Below are positions 1 through 8,595 of a DNA stretch of 64,000 nucleotides, piece by piece (within the stretch, counting starts at the first letter, position 1; each line of letters starts with the position of its first letter). Below the pieces are notes generated by a model that saw only the letters and a program-made list of their open reading frames with translations, ran no database searches and had not been told where the DNA came from. Source of the stretch: Vibrio sp. 14G-20. GTDB lineage: Bacteria > Pseudomonadota > Gammaproteobacteria > Enterobacterales > Vibrionaceae. The stretch covers positions 124,001-188,000 of the forward strand of contig NZ_JAPHPW010000005.1 of assembly GCF_026241515.1 (NCBI RefSeq), read 5' to 3'. The translations under genes and the position numbers were made by a program.

Positions 1-762
1 GTTCGCTTCAATGCCAAACTTCCAAGGACGTCCGTTCAACACAGTAGTCTTGCTTACGCTTACATTCAACGGAATTTCCGCCTGATCCTTATTCCAGTCA
101 TACGAGAATGTCGGCGCAGAGCCGATAGTCCAACCTCCTCCTAATATCTCCACCCAAAAGACTTGTGTCGATGTCTTATTTATTTGAGTATCAGAATCGT
201 CAGCGCCATCTCCAGAAACACCATATAAGTGGTTTGGAAAAACACCTACAACTCGCTCGCTGCTTGCCTTACCGAACATAAACTCAGGCCCGACAGCAAA
301 TTGATCAGCCGTTAAGTCATTACTGCCCGTTGGCAAAGAAGCAAAGAGACCGAAAGCGACAATAGTAACGCCGTCCATTTTAGGCGCATAAGCTAAATCA
401 AATGAGATGTCTGTAACGCCGGACTGATCCATATGCTGCGAGCTTGCTGGTGTATCCATATGGAAAGCGTTCTGTACATAAGAGACAGCCGGGCGGAAAA
501 TCACTTTATCACCATTGTCCATTGGAAACGGCAATGTCGGCTGCAAGACGGTCGCGAAAGCATCTCCTCCACCATCGTAACCACCTGAATACTGGAGCTT
601 TAAATTGAGGCTAGCGTAAGCTGTGTTTGGGTTTGCAAGTTCCTTTGCTGCCTTTTCTGCTACTTGATCGCTTTCAGATTTCGAAATGTCGACATCAGCG
701 CTAGCAAAATTCAGCGTTAATAATATTCCAGTTATTATCAGTGCAAGTGGTTTACAAGCCAT
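1..762 (-). CDS. Outer-membrane beta-barrel protein (transporter/porin-like), C-terminus beyond window
   Basis: The reading frame is open from an ATG at 760-762 to the window edge (254 codons), so the 3' end is missing. The first 22 residues form a signal peptide (hydrophobic stretch ALIITGILLTLNFASA). After a short charged segment (KSESDQVAEKAAKEL) comes alternating polar/aromatic sequence typical of outer-membrane strands (LNLKLQYSGGYDGGGDAF, FRPAVSYVQNAF, GPEFMFG). It resembles the uncharacterised outer-membrane proteins often annotated as transporter or neuromedin U, which is a family guess. A GAGAGGG ribosome-binding site lies just before the start. A PhoB-like box and a TAAAAT -10 lie upstream, suggesting phosphate-starvation control (inference). 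The outer-membrane location is fairly sure; the substrate is unknown. Confidence 0.7.
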   Translation of the reverse strand, partial: MACKPLALIITGILLTLNFASADVDISKSESDQVAEKAAKELANPNTAYASLNLKLQYSGGYDGGGDAFATVLQPTLPFPMDNGDKVIFRPAVSYVQNAFHMDTPASSQHMDQSGVTDISFDLAYAPKMDGVTIVAFGLFASLPTGSNDLTADQFAVGPEFMFGKASSERVVGVFPNHLYGVSGDGADDSDTQINKTSTQVFWVEILGGGWTIGSAPTFSYDWNKDQAEIPLNVSVSKTTVLNGRPWKFGIEAN

Positions 763-1100
763 GAGCCCTCTCTTCAATAATAAAACAATAAGGTGTAACT
801 GCTTATTGAGTATTTTAGAGATTACTGGACAGTAAAATGGCCATTAAGTGACAGGAGTAGATTTCATGTAATTTGACTTCCCAATAACAGTCACAATTGC
901 ACAACCGCCAACTCACAAATAGAACAATATTACACAGCATTTATTGTGTTTTTGCTTTTATTACATGAGCTTAGATAATATACATCGTCAAACTACTAAT
1001 ACAGGAGTATTCTTCAAAGAGCGTTTAATTGGAAGAAACGACTCTCAGAAATCATTAAAGACGTAACTCAATAACAACCAAACTTAGCTAGGTAAAACAA
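763..1100. other. Divergent intergenic region between the outer-membrane protein gene and the DUF4041 gene
   Basis: This AT-rich region of 338 bp holds the PhoB-like box and -10 for the leftward gene. I see no clear promoter, hairpin or small ORF for the rightward gene at 1101, whose ribosome-binding site is also weak (AGGTAAAACAA before ATG). Confidence 0.6.
826..854 (-). promoter_or_regulatory. Candidate PhoB box for the outer-membrane protein gene
   Basis: Read on the minus strand there are three 7-mers at 11-bp steps: CTGTCAC, TGGCCAT and CTGTCCA, separated by TTAA and TTTA. The known PHO box has CTGTCAT units at 11-bp spacing with A/T-rich spacers. The units match 7, 4 and 5 of 7 positions. 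A TAAAAT hexamer (817-812) follows after 8 bp and fits a -10, placing the start of transcription about 43 nt before the ATG at 762. Matched by eye, not scored. Confidence 0.5.
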
Positions 1101-2627
1101 ATGGAAACAAGTGTAATAGTCACTCTTACTATATTTTTCTTACCATTGATCCTATTGGTGATTTTACATTTAAGAAGTAAAAAAAAGCGTAAAGAGTTTG
1201 AAGAACAATTTTCGATAGCTAATCAAAAAATTAGCAACATAGAAAATGAAAAAGACACACTACTAAAAAAGTATGCCCCTGTAATTGATATGGAGTTACA
1301 CGCTAACCGCCTGCTTGATGAAGCCACCGAAGAAGCTACTTCGATAAGGTTCCAAGCAGAAAGAGTTTTGTCTGAGACTGAAGAGCTGCGTAACGAAACA
1401 CGTAAAAAGTTAAACGAAGCAAAAGAAAAAGCGGAGATTATCAAGAACGATGCACGCGAAGAATCTGCGAAAGTGCTTAGCTTCGCAGAAGCTCAAGCCA
1501 AAGAAATAGCAGGTAATGCTTACGAAGCAAAGGCCAAAGCTGATTCCTACGAAAAGGCGATTCGTGCGATGCGCAATACAATTGACGGCTATAAAGATGA
1601 CTACATCATCCCAAATCAGTCTGTTCTTGATGACCTCGCAGAAGAGTACAGTTACAAACAAGCAGGTGAAGAACTCAAAGTATCCCGTAAACGAGTAAAG
1701 GCAATGGTCAAAGAAGGTCATGCAGGGGCTTGTGATTATGTTGAAGCTCACCGTAAAACTTATGCAATTCATTTTGCCGTCGATGCTTTCAACGGAAAGG
1801 TCGATAGTGCTCTATCTAAAACAAAGCACGACAATTTTGGGAAAATCCAACAAGAAATTATTGATGCTTTTGCCTTAGTAAATCATAACGGTGCTCCATT
1901 CAGGAACGCTCGTATCAACCAAGAATACCTAGACGCACGTCTAACCGAGCTCAAATGGGCCGTTGCTGCATTTGAGCTAAGAAAGGTCGGAAAAGAAGAA
2001 CAAGCCGAAATTAAGGCTCAGATTCGCGAAGAAGAACGAGCTATCCGCGAAATGGAAAAGGCGCGAAAAGAAGCTGAAAAAGAAGAAAAGATGCTACAAA
2101 AAGCTCTAGAAAAAGCGCGAGCTGAATTAGGTCAAGCAAGTGAAGAACAGAGAGCTGTATTTGAAGCACAACTTGCAGAATTAGAAAGCAAACTACAAGA
2201 AGCTGAAGAAAAAGGTCAACGTGCGCTATCAATGGCACAGCAAACTCGCCGAGGGCATGTTTACGTAATCAGCAACGTTGGTAGTTTTGGTGAAGAGGTG
2301 TTTAAGATTGGTATGACTCGTCGCTTAGAACCAATGGACAGAGTAAAAGAACTTGGTGATGCTTCTGTACCATTCTCATTTGATGTTCATGCAATGATTT
2401 ATAGTGACGATGCTCCTTCTCTTGAGAAAGAGCTCCACAAGAAGTTCAACGAGCAGTCGGTTAACAAAATCAACCCAAGAAAAGAGTTCTTCAAGACTAC
2501 AATAGCAGAGGTTAAACAAGCTGTTGAGCAACAAGGGTTACATGAAGTTCATTGGACTCTTAAGGCTGAAGCCGCTGAGTTCCGTGAGAGTTTAGCAATT
2601 GCGAAAGAACAGCAAGCAGTAGCGTAA
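1101..2627 (+). CDS. DUF4041 and T5orf172 (GIY-YIG-like) domain protein with membrane anchor
   Basis: The 508-residue protein has an N-terminal transmembrane helix (about residues 5-24, VTLTIFFLPLILLVILHL), then Lys/Glu/Ala-rich coiled coil to about residue 160. A DUF4041-type segment (about 165-300, with PNQSVLDDLAEEYSY and APFRNARINQEYLDARL) follows, then a second charged coiled coil (about 300-385). The C-terminal T5orf172/MUG113-like domain (about 386-490) has the pattern HVYVISN, VFKIGMTRR, LEKELH and NPRKEFF. T5orf172 belongs to the GIY-YIG nuclease superfamily, and the KIG, Arg, Glu and Asn positions of that fold appear to be present. The architecture is recurrent in bacteria and phages but its function is not established. 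It stands alone between unrelated genes, which suggests an accessory gene. A role in DNA processing or phage defence is only a guess. Confidence 0.8.
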   Translation: METSVIVTLTIFFLPLILLVILHLRSKKKRKEFEEQFSIANQKISNIENEKDTLLKKYAPVIDMELHANRLLDEATEEATSIRFQAERVLSETEELRNETRKKLNEAKEKAEIIKNDAREESAKVLSFAEAQAKEIAGNAYEAKAKADSYEKAIRAMRNTIDGYKDDYIIPNQSVLDDLAEEYSYKQAGEELKVSRKRVKAMVKEGHAGACDYVEAHRKTYAIHFAVDAFNGKVDSALSKTKHDNFGKIQQEIIDAFALVNHNGAPFRNARINQEYLDARLTELKWAVAAFELRKVGKEEQAEIKAQIREEERAIREMEKARKEAEKEEKMLQKALEKARAELGQASEEQRAVFEAQLAELESKLQEAEEKGQRALSMAQQTRRGHVYVISNVGSFGEEVFKIGMTRRLEPMDRVKELGDASVPFSFDVHAMIYSDDAPSLEKELHKKFNEQSVNKINPRKEFFKTTIAEVKQAVEQQGLHEVHWTLKAEAAEFRESLAIAKEQQAVA

Positions 2628-2682
2628 AGGTAGCATTTATGAACGGGTAAACGATGACCTACTTCTGCTACGTAAAATACAA

Positions 2683-2713
2683 AAAAGGCGACAGTAATAA
2701 CTGTCGCCTTTCT
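2683..2713. terminator. Bidirectional intrinsic terminator between DUF4041 gene and tdh
   Basis: AAAAGGCGACAG pairs with CTGTCGCCTTT around a TAATAA loop, with A and T runs on the two sides. It lies between convergent genes and can serve both. Confidence 0.85.
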
Positions 2714-2748
2714 ATTAAGCGTTCTTAAGTTAGCTTCCTAACTCAGAA

Positions 2749-3780
2749 TTATTCCCAATCAAGAATTACTTTACCAGACATACCAGAGCGCATCATGTCG
2801 AAGCCTTTCTGGAAGTCGTCCACTTTGTAGTGGTGAGTAATGATTGGTGTTAGATCTAGGCCAGACTGGATTAGTGAAGCCATCTTGTACCAAGTTTCGA
2901 ACATCTCACGACCGTAGATACCTTTGATAACCAAGCCTTTGAAGATTACTTGATTCCAGTCTACTGCCATGTCTGATGGTGGAATACCTAGCAGAGAGAT
3001 CTTACCGCCGTGGTTCATGTTAGTCAGCATGCTGTTGAACGCAGATGGGTTACCAGACATTTCTAGGCCTACATCGAAGCCTTCTGTCATGCCAAGATCA
3101 GACATTACGTCTTCAAGCTTCTCTTCCATCACGTTTACTGCACGAGTTACACCCATTTTCTTAGCAAGATCTAGGCGGTATTCGTTTACGTCAGTAATTA
3201 CAACGTGGCGAGCACCAACGTGCTTAGCAACAGCTGCAGCCATGATGCCGATTGGACCAGCACCAGTAATTAGCACGTCTTCGCCTACTAGGTCGAAAGA
3301 AAGCGCTGTGTGTACTGCGTTACCAAACGGGTCAAAGATTGATGCTAGATCGTCAGAGATTTCTGCAGGGATCTTAAATGCGTTGAACGCAGGGATCACA
3401 AGGAACTCAGAGAACGCACCAGTGCGGTTAACGCCAACACCTGTTGTGTTACGACAAAGGTGAGTACGGCCGCCACGACAGTTACGACAGTGACCACATG
3501 TGATGTGACCTTCGCCAGATACACGGTCGCCGATTTCAAAACCACGAACTTCTTGGCCGATGCCAACAACTTCACCCACGTATTCGTGACCTACTACCAT
3601 AGGTACTGGAATTGTGTTTTGTGACCACTCATCCCAGTTGTAGATGTGTACGTCTGTACCACAGATTGCAGTTTTCTTAATACGAATAAGAAGATCATTA
3701 TGACCCATTTCAGGTTTTTCAACCTCGGTCATCCAGATGCCTTCTTCAGGCTTAAGCTTAGAAAGTGCTTTAATTTTCAT
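2749..3780 (-). CDS. tdh: L-threonine 3-dehydrogenase
   Basis: This cytoplasmic zinc-dependent medium-chain dehydrogenase oxidises L-threonine to 2-amino-3-ketobutyrate with NAD+. The 343 residues match the usual length. Catalytic zinc ligands are visible at Cys40 (TAICGTDVH) and His65-Glu66 (VVGHEYVGE). A four-cysteine structural zinc loop ([15 protein letters not shown]) sits near residues 97-111, and a Rossmann motif ([11 protein letters not shown]) near 170. It is downstream of kbl in the same direction with a 110-bp gap holding two hairpins. Its product is the substrate of Kbl, so the pair converts threonine to glycine and acetyl-CoA. Confidence 0.97.
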   Translation of the reverse strand: MKIKALSKLKPEEGIWMTEVEKPEMGHNDLLIRIKKTAICGTDVHIYNWDEWSQNTIPVPMVVGHEYVGEVVGIGQEVRGFEIGDRVSGEGHITCGHCRNCRGGRTHLCRNTTGVGVNRTGAFSEFLVIPAFNAFKIPAEISDDLASIFDPFGNAVHTALSFDLVGEDVLITGAGPIGIMAAAVAKHVGARHVVITDVNEYRLDLAKKMGVTRAVNVMEEKLEDVMSDLGMTEGFDVGLEMSGNPSAFNSMLTNMNHGGKISLLGIPPSDMAVDWNQVIFKGLVIKGIYGREMFETWYKMASLIQSGLDLTPIITHHYKVDDFQKGFDMMRSGMSGKVILDWE

Positions 3781-3797
3781 AATGTTATCCAGTTCAT

Positions 3798-3886
3798 CTC
3801 GCCTAACTGTAAGGCGAGAATCAAAAATCTATATGTTCTACTGAGTGTTGCTCTATCTAATTAAAGGATGCTCGTGGCATCCCTTT
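3798..3886 (-). terminator. Two hairpins between kbl and tdh (possible attenuator)
   Basis: Four bases after the kbl stop codon, AAAGGATGC at 3863 pairs with GCATCCCTTT with one bulged base. A second stem, CTCGCC with GGCGAG (3798-3818), lies closer to tdh. Neither has a long T tract, so partial termination or mRNA processing that lowers tdh relative to kbl is more likely than full termination (inference). Confidence 0.4.
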
Positions 3887-3890
3887 AAAA

Positions 3891-5084
3891 TTAGATGATA
3901 CCCATATCTTTACCAACTTGGATGAACGCATCGATTGCGCGGTCTAGTTGCTCACGAGAGTGTGCAGCAGACATTTGCGTACGGATACGAGCTTGGCCTT
4001 TTGGAACTACAGGGAAAGAGAAACCTACAACGTAGATGCCTTTCTCTAGTGCGCGCTCTGCGAATTCAGCCGCTACTTTTGCATCACCAAGCATGATTGG
4101 GATGATTGCGTGGTCAGCACCGCCCATAGTGAAGCCCGCTTCTTCCATGCGAGTACGGAAGTGAGCAGAGTTTTCCCATAGTTGAGTACGTAGGTCGCCA
4201 GATTCCGCAAGAAGATCTAGAACACGGATAGACGCCGATACGATTGCAGGTGCAACAGAGTTAGAGAATAGGTATGGACGAGAACGCTGGCGTAACCAGT
4301 CAATTACTTCTTTCTTACCAGACGTGTAACCGCCTGAAGCGCCACCCATTGCTTTACCAAGCGTACCTGTGATGATGTCGATACGGTCTACAACGTTGTG
4401 GAACTCGTGAGTACCCGCGCCGTTTTCACCCATGAAACCTACTGCGTGAGAATCATCAACCATTACTAGTGCGCCGTACTTATCAGCAAGGTCACAAATA
4501 GCAGGAAGGTTAGCCACTACGCCGTCCATAGAGAACACACCGTCAGTTACGATAAGTGTGTGACGAGCGCCAGCTTCTTTAGCTGCGATAAGTTGTTGCT
4601 CTAGCTCTTCCATGTTGTTGTTCGCGTAGCGGAAGCGCATTGCTTTACACAGACGAACACCATCGATGATAGATGCGTGGTTTAGAGCATCAGAAATGAT
4701 TGCGTCTTCTTTGCCTAGAATCGTTTCGAATAGGCCAGCGTTCGCATCAAAACAAGATGTGTATAGGATTGTGTCTTCTTTACCAAGGAACGTAGATAGC
4801 TTTTGCTCTAGTTCTTTGTGAGAGTCTTGAGTACCACAGATGAAACGCACAGAAGCCATACCAAAACCGTGTTGATCCATACCGCCTTTCGCAGCTTCGA
4901 TCAGCTCAGGGTGGTTAGCAAGACCTAAGTAGTTGTTTGCACAGAAGTTTAGTACTTCTTCACCAGTCGAGATAGAAACCGCTGCTTTTTGAGCGGAAGT
5001 GATAATGCGCTCAGACTTGTAAAGACCTTCTTCTTTAACTTCTTCGATTTGAGTTTGAATCTGTTGGTAAAATGCAGAAGACAT
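3891..5084 (-). CDS. kbl: Glycine C-acetyltransferase (2-amino-3-ketobutyrate CoA ligase)
   Basis: This PLP enzyme of the alpha-oxoamine synthase family splits 2-amino-3-ketobutyrate with CoA into glycine and acetyl-CoA. The 397 residues equal the usual length. Family motifs are [14 protein letters not shown] near residue 45, [11 protein letters not shown] near 210 and the PLP-lysine motif [14 protein letters not shown] with the lysine near 244. A strong AGGAAGGA ribosome-binding site precedes the ATG. It is the first gene of a kbl-tdh operon. Confidence 0.97.
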   Translation of the reverse strand: MSSAFYQQIQTQIEEVKEEGLYKSERIITSAQKAAVSISTGEEVLNFCANNYLGLANHPELIEAAKGGMDQHGFGMASVRFICGTQDSHKELEQKLSTFLGKEDTILYTSCFDANAGLFETILGKEDAIISDALNHASIIDGVRLCKAMRFRYANNNMEELEQQLIAAKEAGARHTLIVTDGVFSMDGVVANLPAICDLADKYGALVMVDDSHAVGFMGENGAGTHEFHNVVDRIDIITGTLGKAMGGASGGYTSGKKEVIDWLRQRSRPYLFSNSVAPAIVSASIRVLDLLAESGDLRTQLWENSAHFRTRMEEAGFTMGGADHAIIPIMLGDAKVAAEFAERALEKGIYVVGFSFPVVPKGQARIRTQMSAAHSREQLDRAIDAFIQVGKDMGII

Positions 5085-5462
5085 TGTTCATTCCTTCCTA
5101 ATTATTATTCAGCAGCATCACGCGCCGCTTTATGTAGGGATATAAACGATCTCAAAACGATCATTTACACTGTAAAACTAATGCCTATATTCTAGTTGAA
5201 CATCCGCTTTTCGATTATCCCTTTAGTTGGAAAAACATTAGTGAACCTGAGGCACGAATAATAGTTCATCCCAGTGACACAGGGCACATAAACGTCCTTC
5301 TCTTGTTCTTTTTAACGCCATATTTACCGAAAATTAGACCTAATTTCGCTTTCATATCAAATATCAATTTTTCATCTCAAAACGATATAGTGGTTAATTA
5401 CCGTTTCTCTCAGAATGTGCGGCCGTTACACAGATGCCCAAGATAAGATGAGAAACAAGCCC
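5085..5462. other. Divergent intergenic region kbl / EAL gene
   Basis: The region is AT-rich and should hold both divergent promoters. The only notable structure is a 13-nt direct repeat, ATCTCAAAACGAT, at 5149-5161 and 5374-5386. No riboswitch-like fold or convincing small ORF was seen. Confidence 0.5.
5149..5386. repeat. Pair of 13-nt direct repeats flanking the kbl/EAL intergenic region
   Basis: ATCTCAAAACGAT occurs at 5149-5161 (65 bp before kbl) and again at 5374-5386 (before the EAL gene), 225 bp apart. The first copy extends to GATC on both sides. They may be operators of one regulator acting on both promoters. That is inferred from position only. Confidence 0.4.
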
Positions 5463-6194
5463 ATGACACTATCCGATCACATCATTCAAGAAGCCTTCGA
5501 AAACGACTGGTACACCTGCTTTTATCAGCCAAAGGTTGAGCCTAGTATCGAGAAAGTGACTGGGGTTGAAGCACTGTTTCGCCTAGATATCCCAGAGGAA
5601 GGCATTTTCTCTCCAGGTGTGTTTATCGACCGTGCATTTGCATTAGGTTATGAAGAAGAGATCTTCTTTAGTGTGCTTGAGCAATCTCTCACTGAAGTGA
5701 AATCACTCTCTGTTCACCTCAACTTGGCAGTGAACATCAGCAAGAAAGTATTAGCGAACCCAGATAACGTTGAGAAAGTTCGTGAACTTCTGTGGAATGC
5801 ATCTTTCAAAGCGGAGCAACTGACTTTTGAGCTAAGTGAAAATGATCAGCTGGACGAACAATTATGTGAACAAATTCAGCGTTTTAAATCTCTGGGCGTA
5901 AAAATCTCTATCGATGATTTTGGCATTGGCCATTCAGACATGAATAAGGTAAAGAGCCTCAATGTCGATGAAGTTAAGTTTGATAAGTCGATTGTGAACA
6001 GCGCTGAACCAGCAAGCTCTGAGTTGGTTAAACAAACATTAGCGTACTGCAAAGAGTCTGGCATTGAGACTGTAGCGGAAGGTGTTGAAGATTCTGATAC
6101 ACATCAACGAGTCCACCAGCTTGGTTTTGATCAATACCAAGGCTTCTTATACTCGAAACCTCTGCCTCTCACTGATCTTAGATTGGTTATGTAG
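5463..6194 (+). CDS. Stand-alone EAL-domain cyclic-di-GMP phosphodiesterase
   Basis: This soluble protein is almost entirely an EAL domain, which hydrolyses c-di-GMP to pGpG. The catalytic set looks complete: GVEALFRL (EAL motif), the Asn of LAVNIS, the Glu of FELSEND, the IDDFGIGHSD loop, the lysine of VDEVKFDKS, VAEGVED and the closing FDQYQGFLYSKPL. So I expect activity. No sensor domain or membrane helix is visible. The frame is open upstream, with alternative ATGs at 5415 and 5448 and no good ribosome-binding site for any of them. I prefer 5463 because the domain begins just after it and the extra N-terminus is unlike the family. It converges on the XRE gene with only a 15-bp gap and no terminator seen. 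Confidence 0.9.
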   Translation: MTLSDHIIQEAFENDWYTCFYQPKVEPSIEKVTGVEALFRLDIPEEGIFSPGVFIDRAFALGYEEEIFFSVLEQSLTEVKSLSVHLNLAVNISKKVLANPDNVEKVRELLWNASFKAEQLTFELSENDQLDEQLCEQIQRFKSLGVKISIDDFGIGHSDMNKVKSLNVDEVKFDKSIVNSAEPASSELVKQTLAYCKESGIETVAEGVEDSDTHQRVHQLGFDQYQGFLYSKPLPLTDLRLVM

Positions 6195-6209
6195 AACCGT
6201 TAACTGTCT

Positions 6210-7022
6210 CTAACTTAAGACAAATTCGACGCTTTTTTTCTTCTGCTTAAGGTCGTGGTAACGGATGTACTTGAAGTAGATATCGTGTTTATTTTGGATG
6301 TTCTGAGAAAAGGGGTTTTTCACTATCTTTTTTATGTCTGCCTTGAAGAACGGCATGCCGAGCTTACTCATATAAGGTTCTAGATATAAGTCATACAGGA
6401 ACTGACTCATAGCAGGATCAAGAGTAGGAAAGCGGAATTCAGTACCCGATAAATTGTCCGCCATGTAATCGAATATCTTACGACGAATAACAATACTAAC
6501 GGCACCAACACTGCAAAGCATCTTACTTAACCCGTCATACACCACATGCCCAATAATGACGCCTTCAAAAAGAAAACACAGCACCTGCATATCTTCTTTT
6601 ACCACACCCAGATGTTTAGAAACCTCAATAAAATCTTTGCCATAGGTTTTTTGATGCATGATTTGAATGGATTTGAGCCTTTTCGCTGGCAGTGTCCCCA
6701 TGCTGTATGACTCAACGCTCGTCACCTCATAGTCATAACCAATATCAACACTAAATGGACGCTCTGCATTCTTAGTGGCGGCTTTCACTTGCACCATTTC
6801 TTCAACGGAGAAATCGTAATCGACCTGAAAGAAGCTCGCGATACCCAGACGACGCACAAAACTCGGCAATGTTTTTGCCCTTTCCCACTGACTCACCATT
6901 ACCTGATTCACACCTGAAAATGCCCGATGAGAATGGGACAATAACTCTGCGAATTCTTCCTGAGAAATGGATGCTGCTTCGCGAAGTCGTTTTAACTCTT
7001 CTGAGAAATTCTCTTTATTCAT
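6210..7022 (-). CDS. XRE-family transcriptional regulator with unknown C-terminal domain
   Basis: The 270-residue protein has an N-terminal Cro/CI-type helix-turn-helix (ELKRLREAASISQEEFAELL, then VSQWERAKTLPS, residues 8-55). The turn carries an extra stretch of about seven residues (HSHRAFSG) compared with typical XRE domains. The C-terminal 190 residues have no motif I recognise for certain. The alternation around QVLCFLFEGVIIGHVVYD and AVSIVIRRK is faintly like a GNAT fold, but this is not reliable. It is divergent from the LysR gene with a 167-bp gap. The target is unknown. Confidence 0.8.
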   Translation of the reverse strand: MNKENFSEELKRLREAASISQEEFAELLSHSHRAFSGVNQVMVSQWERAKTLPSFVRRLGIASFFQVDYDFSVEEMVQVKAATKNAERPFSVDIGYDYEVTSVESYSMGTLPAKRLKSIQIMHQKTYGKDFIEVSKHLGVVKEDMQVLCFLFEGVIIGHVVYDGLSKMLCSVGAVSIVIRRKIFDYMADNLSGTEFRFPTLDPAMSQFLYDLYLEPYMSKLGMPFFKADIKKIVKNPFSQNIQNKHDIYFKYIRYHDLKQKKKSVEFVLS

Positions 7023-7189
7023 CGGTCACTTACCTAGCTTTTTTAACAGTGTAGTTTACTTATCTAAGTTATTAAACGACACCGTTGATATACCCCTAAT
7101 TCACGATTCAATTAATGAAACTGATTCACAAATCAAGTTAGATCACTCACAATTACTATTACGCTCACCGCTGACTCTTATGGATACTT

Positions 7190-8122
7190 ATGGTCAACCC
7201 CAAACTCATCGCCCTACTTCCCGATCTTGCCTCATTTATCCTAGTGGTAAACGAAGGGAGCTTTACTGCGGCAGCAAAGCAGCTAGGCGTGACACCCTCA
7301 GCGTTGAGTAAATTAATCACACGTTTAGAAAAAGCGCTCTCAGTGAAGCTGTTTGAACGCACGACTCGTACATTGATTATCACGCAAGCAGGCCAACTGG
7401 TTTATGACCAAAGCGTGGTTATGATTAATGCGGCGCAACAAGCGGTTGAGCTGTCTACCTCCGACCATACTGAACCAGCAGGCTCTATAACGGTGGCGGC
7501 ACCAGAAGCCTTCTTGAACTCAGTTCTACAGCCTTTCGTTGTTCCATTCTTAAACCAGTATCCCGAGATCCAACTTAAGTTAAGGGCTGCTGATGGCGAC
7601 ATCGACATATTGCGCCAAGGCATCGACATTGCGTTTCGCCTTACCGATAAGCCCGACGAGAGCCTGGTTTTAAAAGAACTCGGAAAAACAAACCTCGTGT
7701 TATGTGCAAGCCCCGACTATTTGACAGCCAAAGGAGTTCCTAGCCACCCAACCGACCTTTCGGAACATGACTGTTTATACCTTGCAGAGACAGACAAAGA
7801 CCACATTTGGGATTTCTTGAAAGACGATGAATTTCACACGGTATCCGTTAGTGGACGTTACGCAGTAAACCACTCTCAGATGCGACTCAAAGGCGTGAAA
7901 GAAGGCCTTGGCGTAGGTATTTTCCACGACTTTGTTATTCAAGATGCATTGACTGAAGGCTCTGTTGTGCAGGTGTTGGAAGATTGGACTATCAAGAGTA
8001 ATTACCACGGCGCTATCGCGATGCAGTTCGCTCAAACCAAGTACATGCCTGCTCGATTACGTGTATTCATTGATTACGCGATGGAGCACTTAGGTGACAA
8101 GTTGGCAGGAGAAATAAACTGA
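7190..8122 (+). CDS. LysR-family transcriptional regulator
   Basis: The 310-residue protein has a LysR winged helix-turn-helix at residues 8-67 (FILVVNEGSFTAAAKQLGVTPSALSKLITRLEKAL in segments) followed by the periplasmic-binding-like effector domain (from about 90, PAGSITVAAPEAF). The sequence fits the large group that controls a neighbouring enzyme or exporter in response to a small molecule. The stop codon overlaps the start of the glyoxalase-fold gene (TGATG), so the two are translationally coupled. The ligand is unknown. Confidence 0.92.
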   Translation: MVNPKLIALLPDLASFILVVNEGSFTAAAKQLGVTPSALSKLITRLEKALSVKLFERTTRTLIITQAGQLVYDQSVVMINAAQQAVELSTSDHTEPAGSITVAAPEAFLNSVLQPFVVPFLNQYPEIQLKLRAADGDIDILRQGIDIAFRLTDKPDESLVLKELGKTNLVLCASPDYLTAKGVPSHPTDLSEHDCLYLAETDKDHIWDFLKDDEFHTVSVSGRYAVNHSQMRLKGVKEGLGVGIFHDFVIQDALTEGSVVQVLEDWTIKSNYHGAIAMQFAQTKYMPARLRVFIDYAMEHLGDKLAGEIN

Positions 8123-8505
8123 TGCTGAAAGGAATACACCACGCCGCCATTATTTGCTCAGACTACCAAGCCTCAAAACGCTTTTACACTGAGATTTTAA
8201 AGCTGGAAATTATTGCAGAGAATTACCGCGAAGCACGCCAGTCGTACAAGCTCGACTTAGCACTACCTAATGGCGCTCAAATAGAGTTATTTAGCTTCCC
8301 TAACGCACCTGAAAGACCAAGCTTTCCAGAAGCTCAAGGGCTGAGACATTTAGCCTTTTGTGTTGATGACGTTCAACAAATCAAAAACCATTTGGAAGGA
8401 CAAGGAATCGACGTCGAACCGATTCGAGTGGATGAGTTTACGGGGAAATCATTTACGTTTTTCGCGGACCCTGACGGCCTGCCGCTCGAGCTTTATCAAA
8501 TCTAG
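8122..8505 (+). CDS. VOC-superfamily protein, YaeR/GloA2-like
   Basis: A single 127-residue vicinal-oxygen-chelate protein with two beta-alpha-beta-beta-beta modules. Likely metal ligands are His6 or His7 (GIHHAAIIC), the Glu of GAQIELF, the His of GLRHLAFCVDD and the Glu of GLPLELYQI. This is the four-ligand pattern of glyoxalase I-like proteins, and the length and sequence fit the YaeR/GloA2 type. Its reaction is not proven for the family, so a glyoxalase function is only likely. It is coupled to the LysR gene, which may regulate it. Confidence 0.85.
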   Translation: MLKGIHHAAIICSDYQASKRFYTEILKLEIIAENYREARQSYKLDLALPNGAQIELFSFPNAPERPSFPEAQGLRHLAFCVDDVQQIKNHLEGQGIDVEPIRVDEFTGKSFTFFADPDGLPLELYQI

Positions 8506-8551
8506 TGCAGTCTAAAGTCTTCCTCACAGAAGAAGCGCTTGCCTGATTAAT

Positions 8552-8588
8552 AAAAACGGGCCTTCTCAAGTCGAGAAAGTCCGTTTTT
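8552..8588. terminator. Bidirectional intrinsic terminator
   Basis: AAAAACGGGCCTTCTC pairs imperfectly with GAGAAAGTCCGTTTTT around AAGTC. It lies between the convergent VOC and PepSY genes. Confidence 0.85.
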
Positions 8589-8595
8589 GATTCAA

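Noticed and set aside
5415..5462. N-terminal extension of the EAL frame beginning MCGRY, reminiscent of SRAP-domain starts
   Set aside because: Only five residues match, no SRAP domain follows, and there is no ribosome site before this ATG. Most likely chance.
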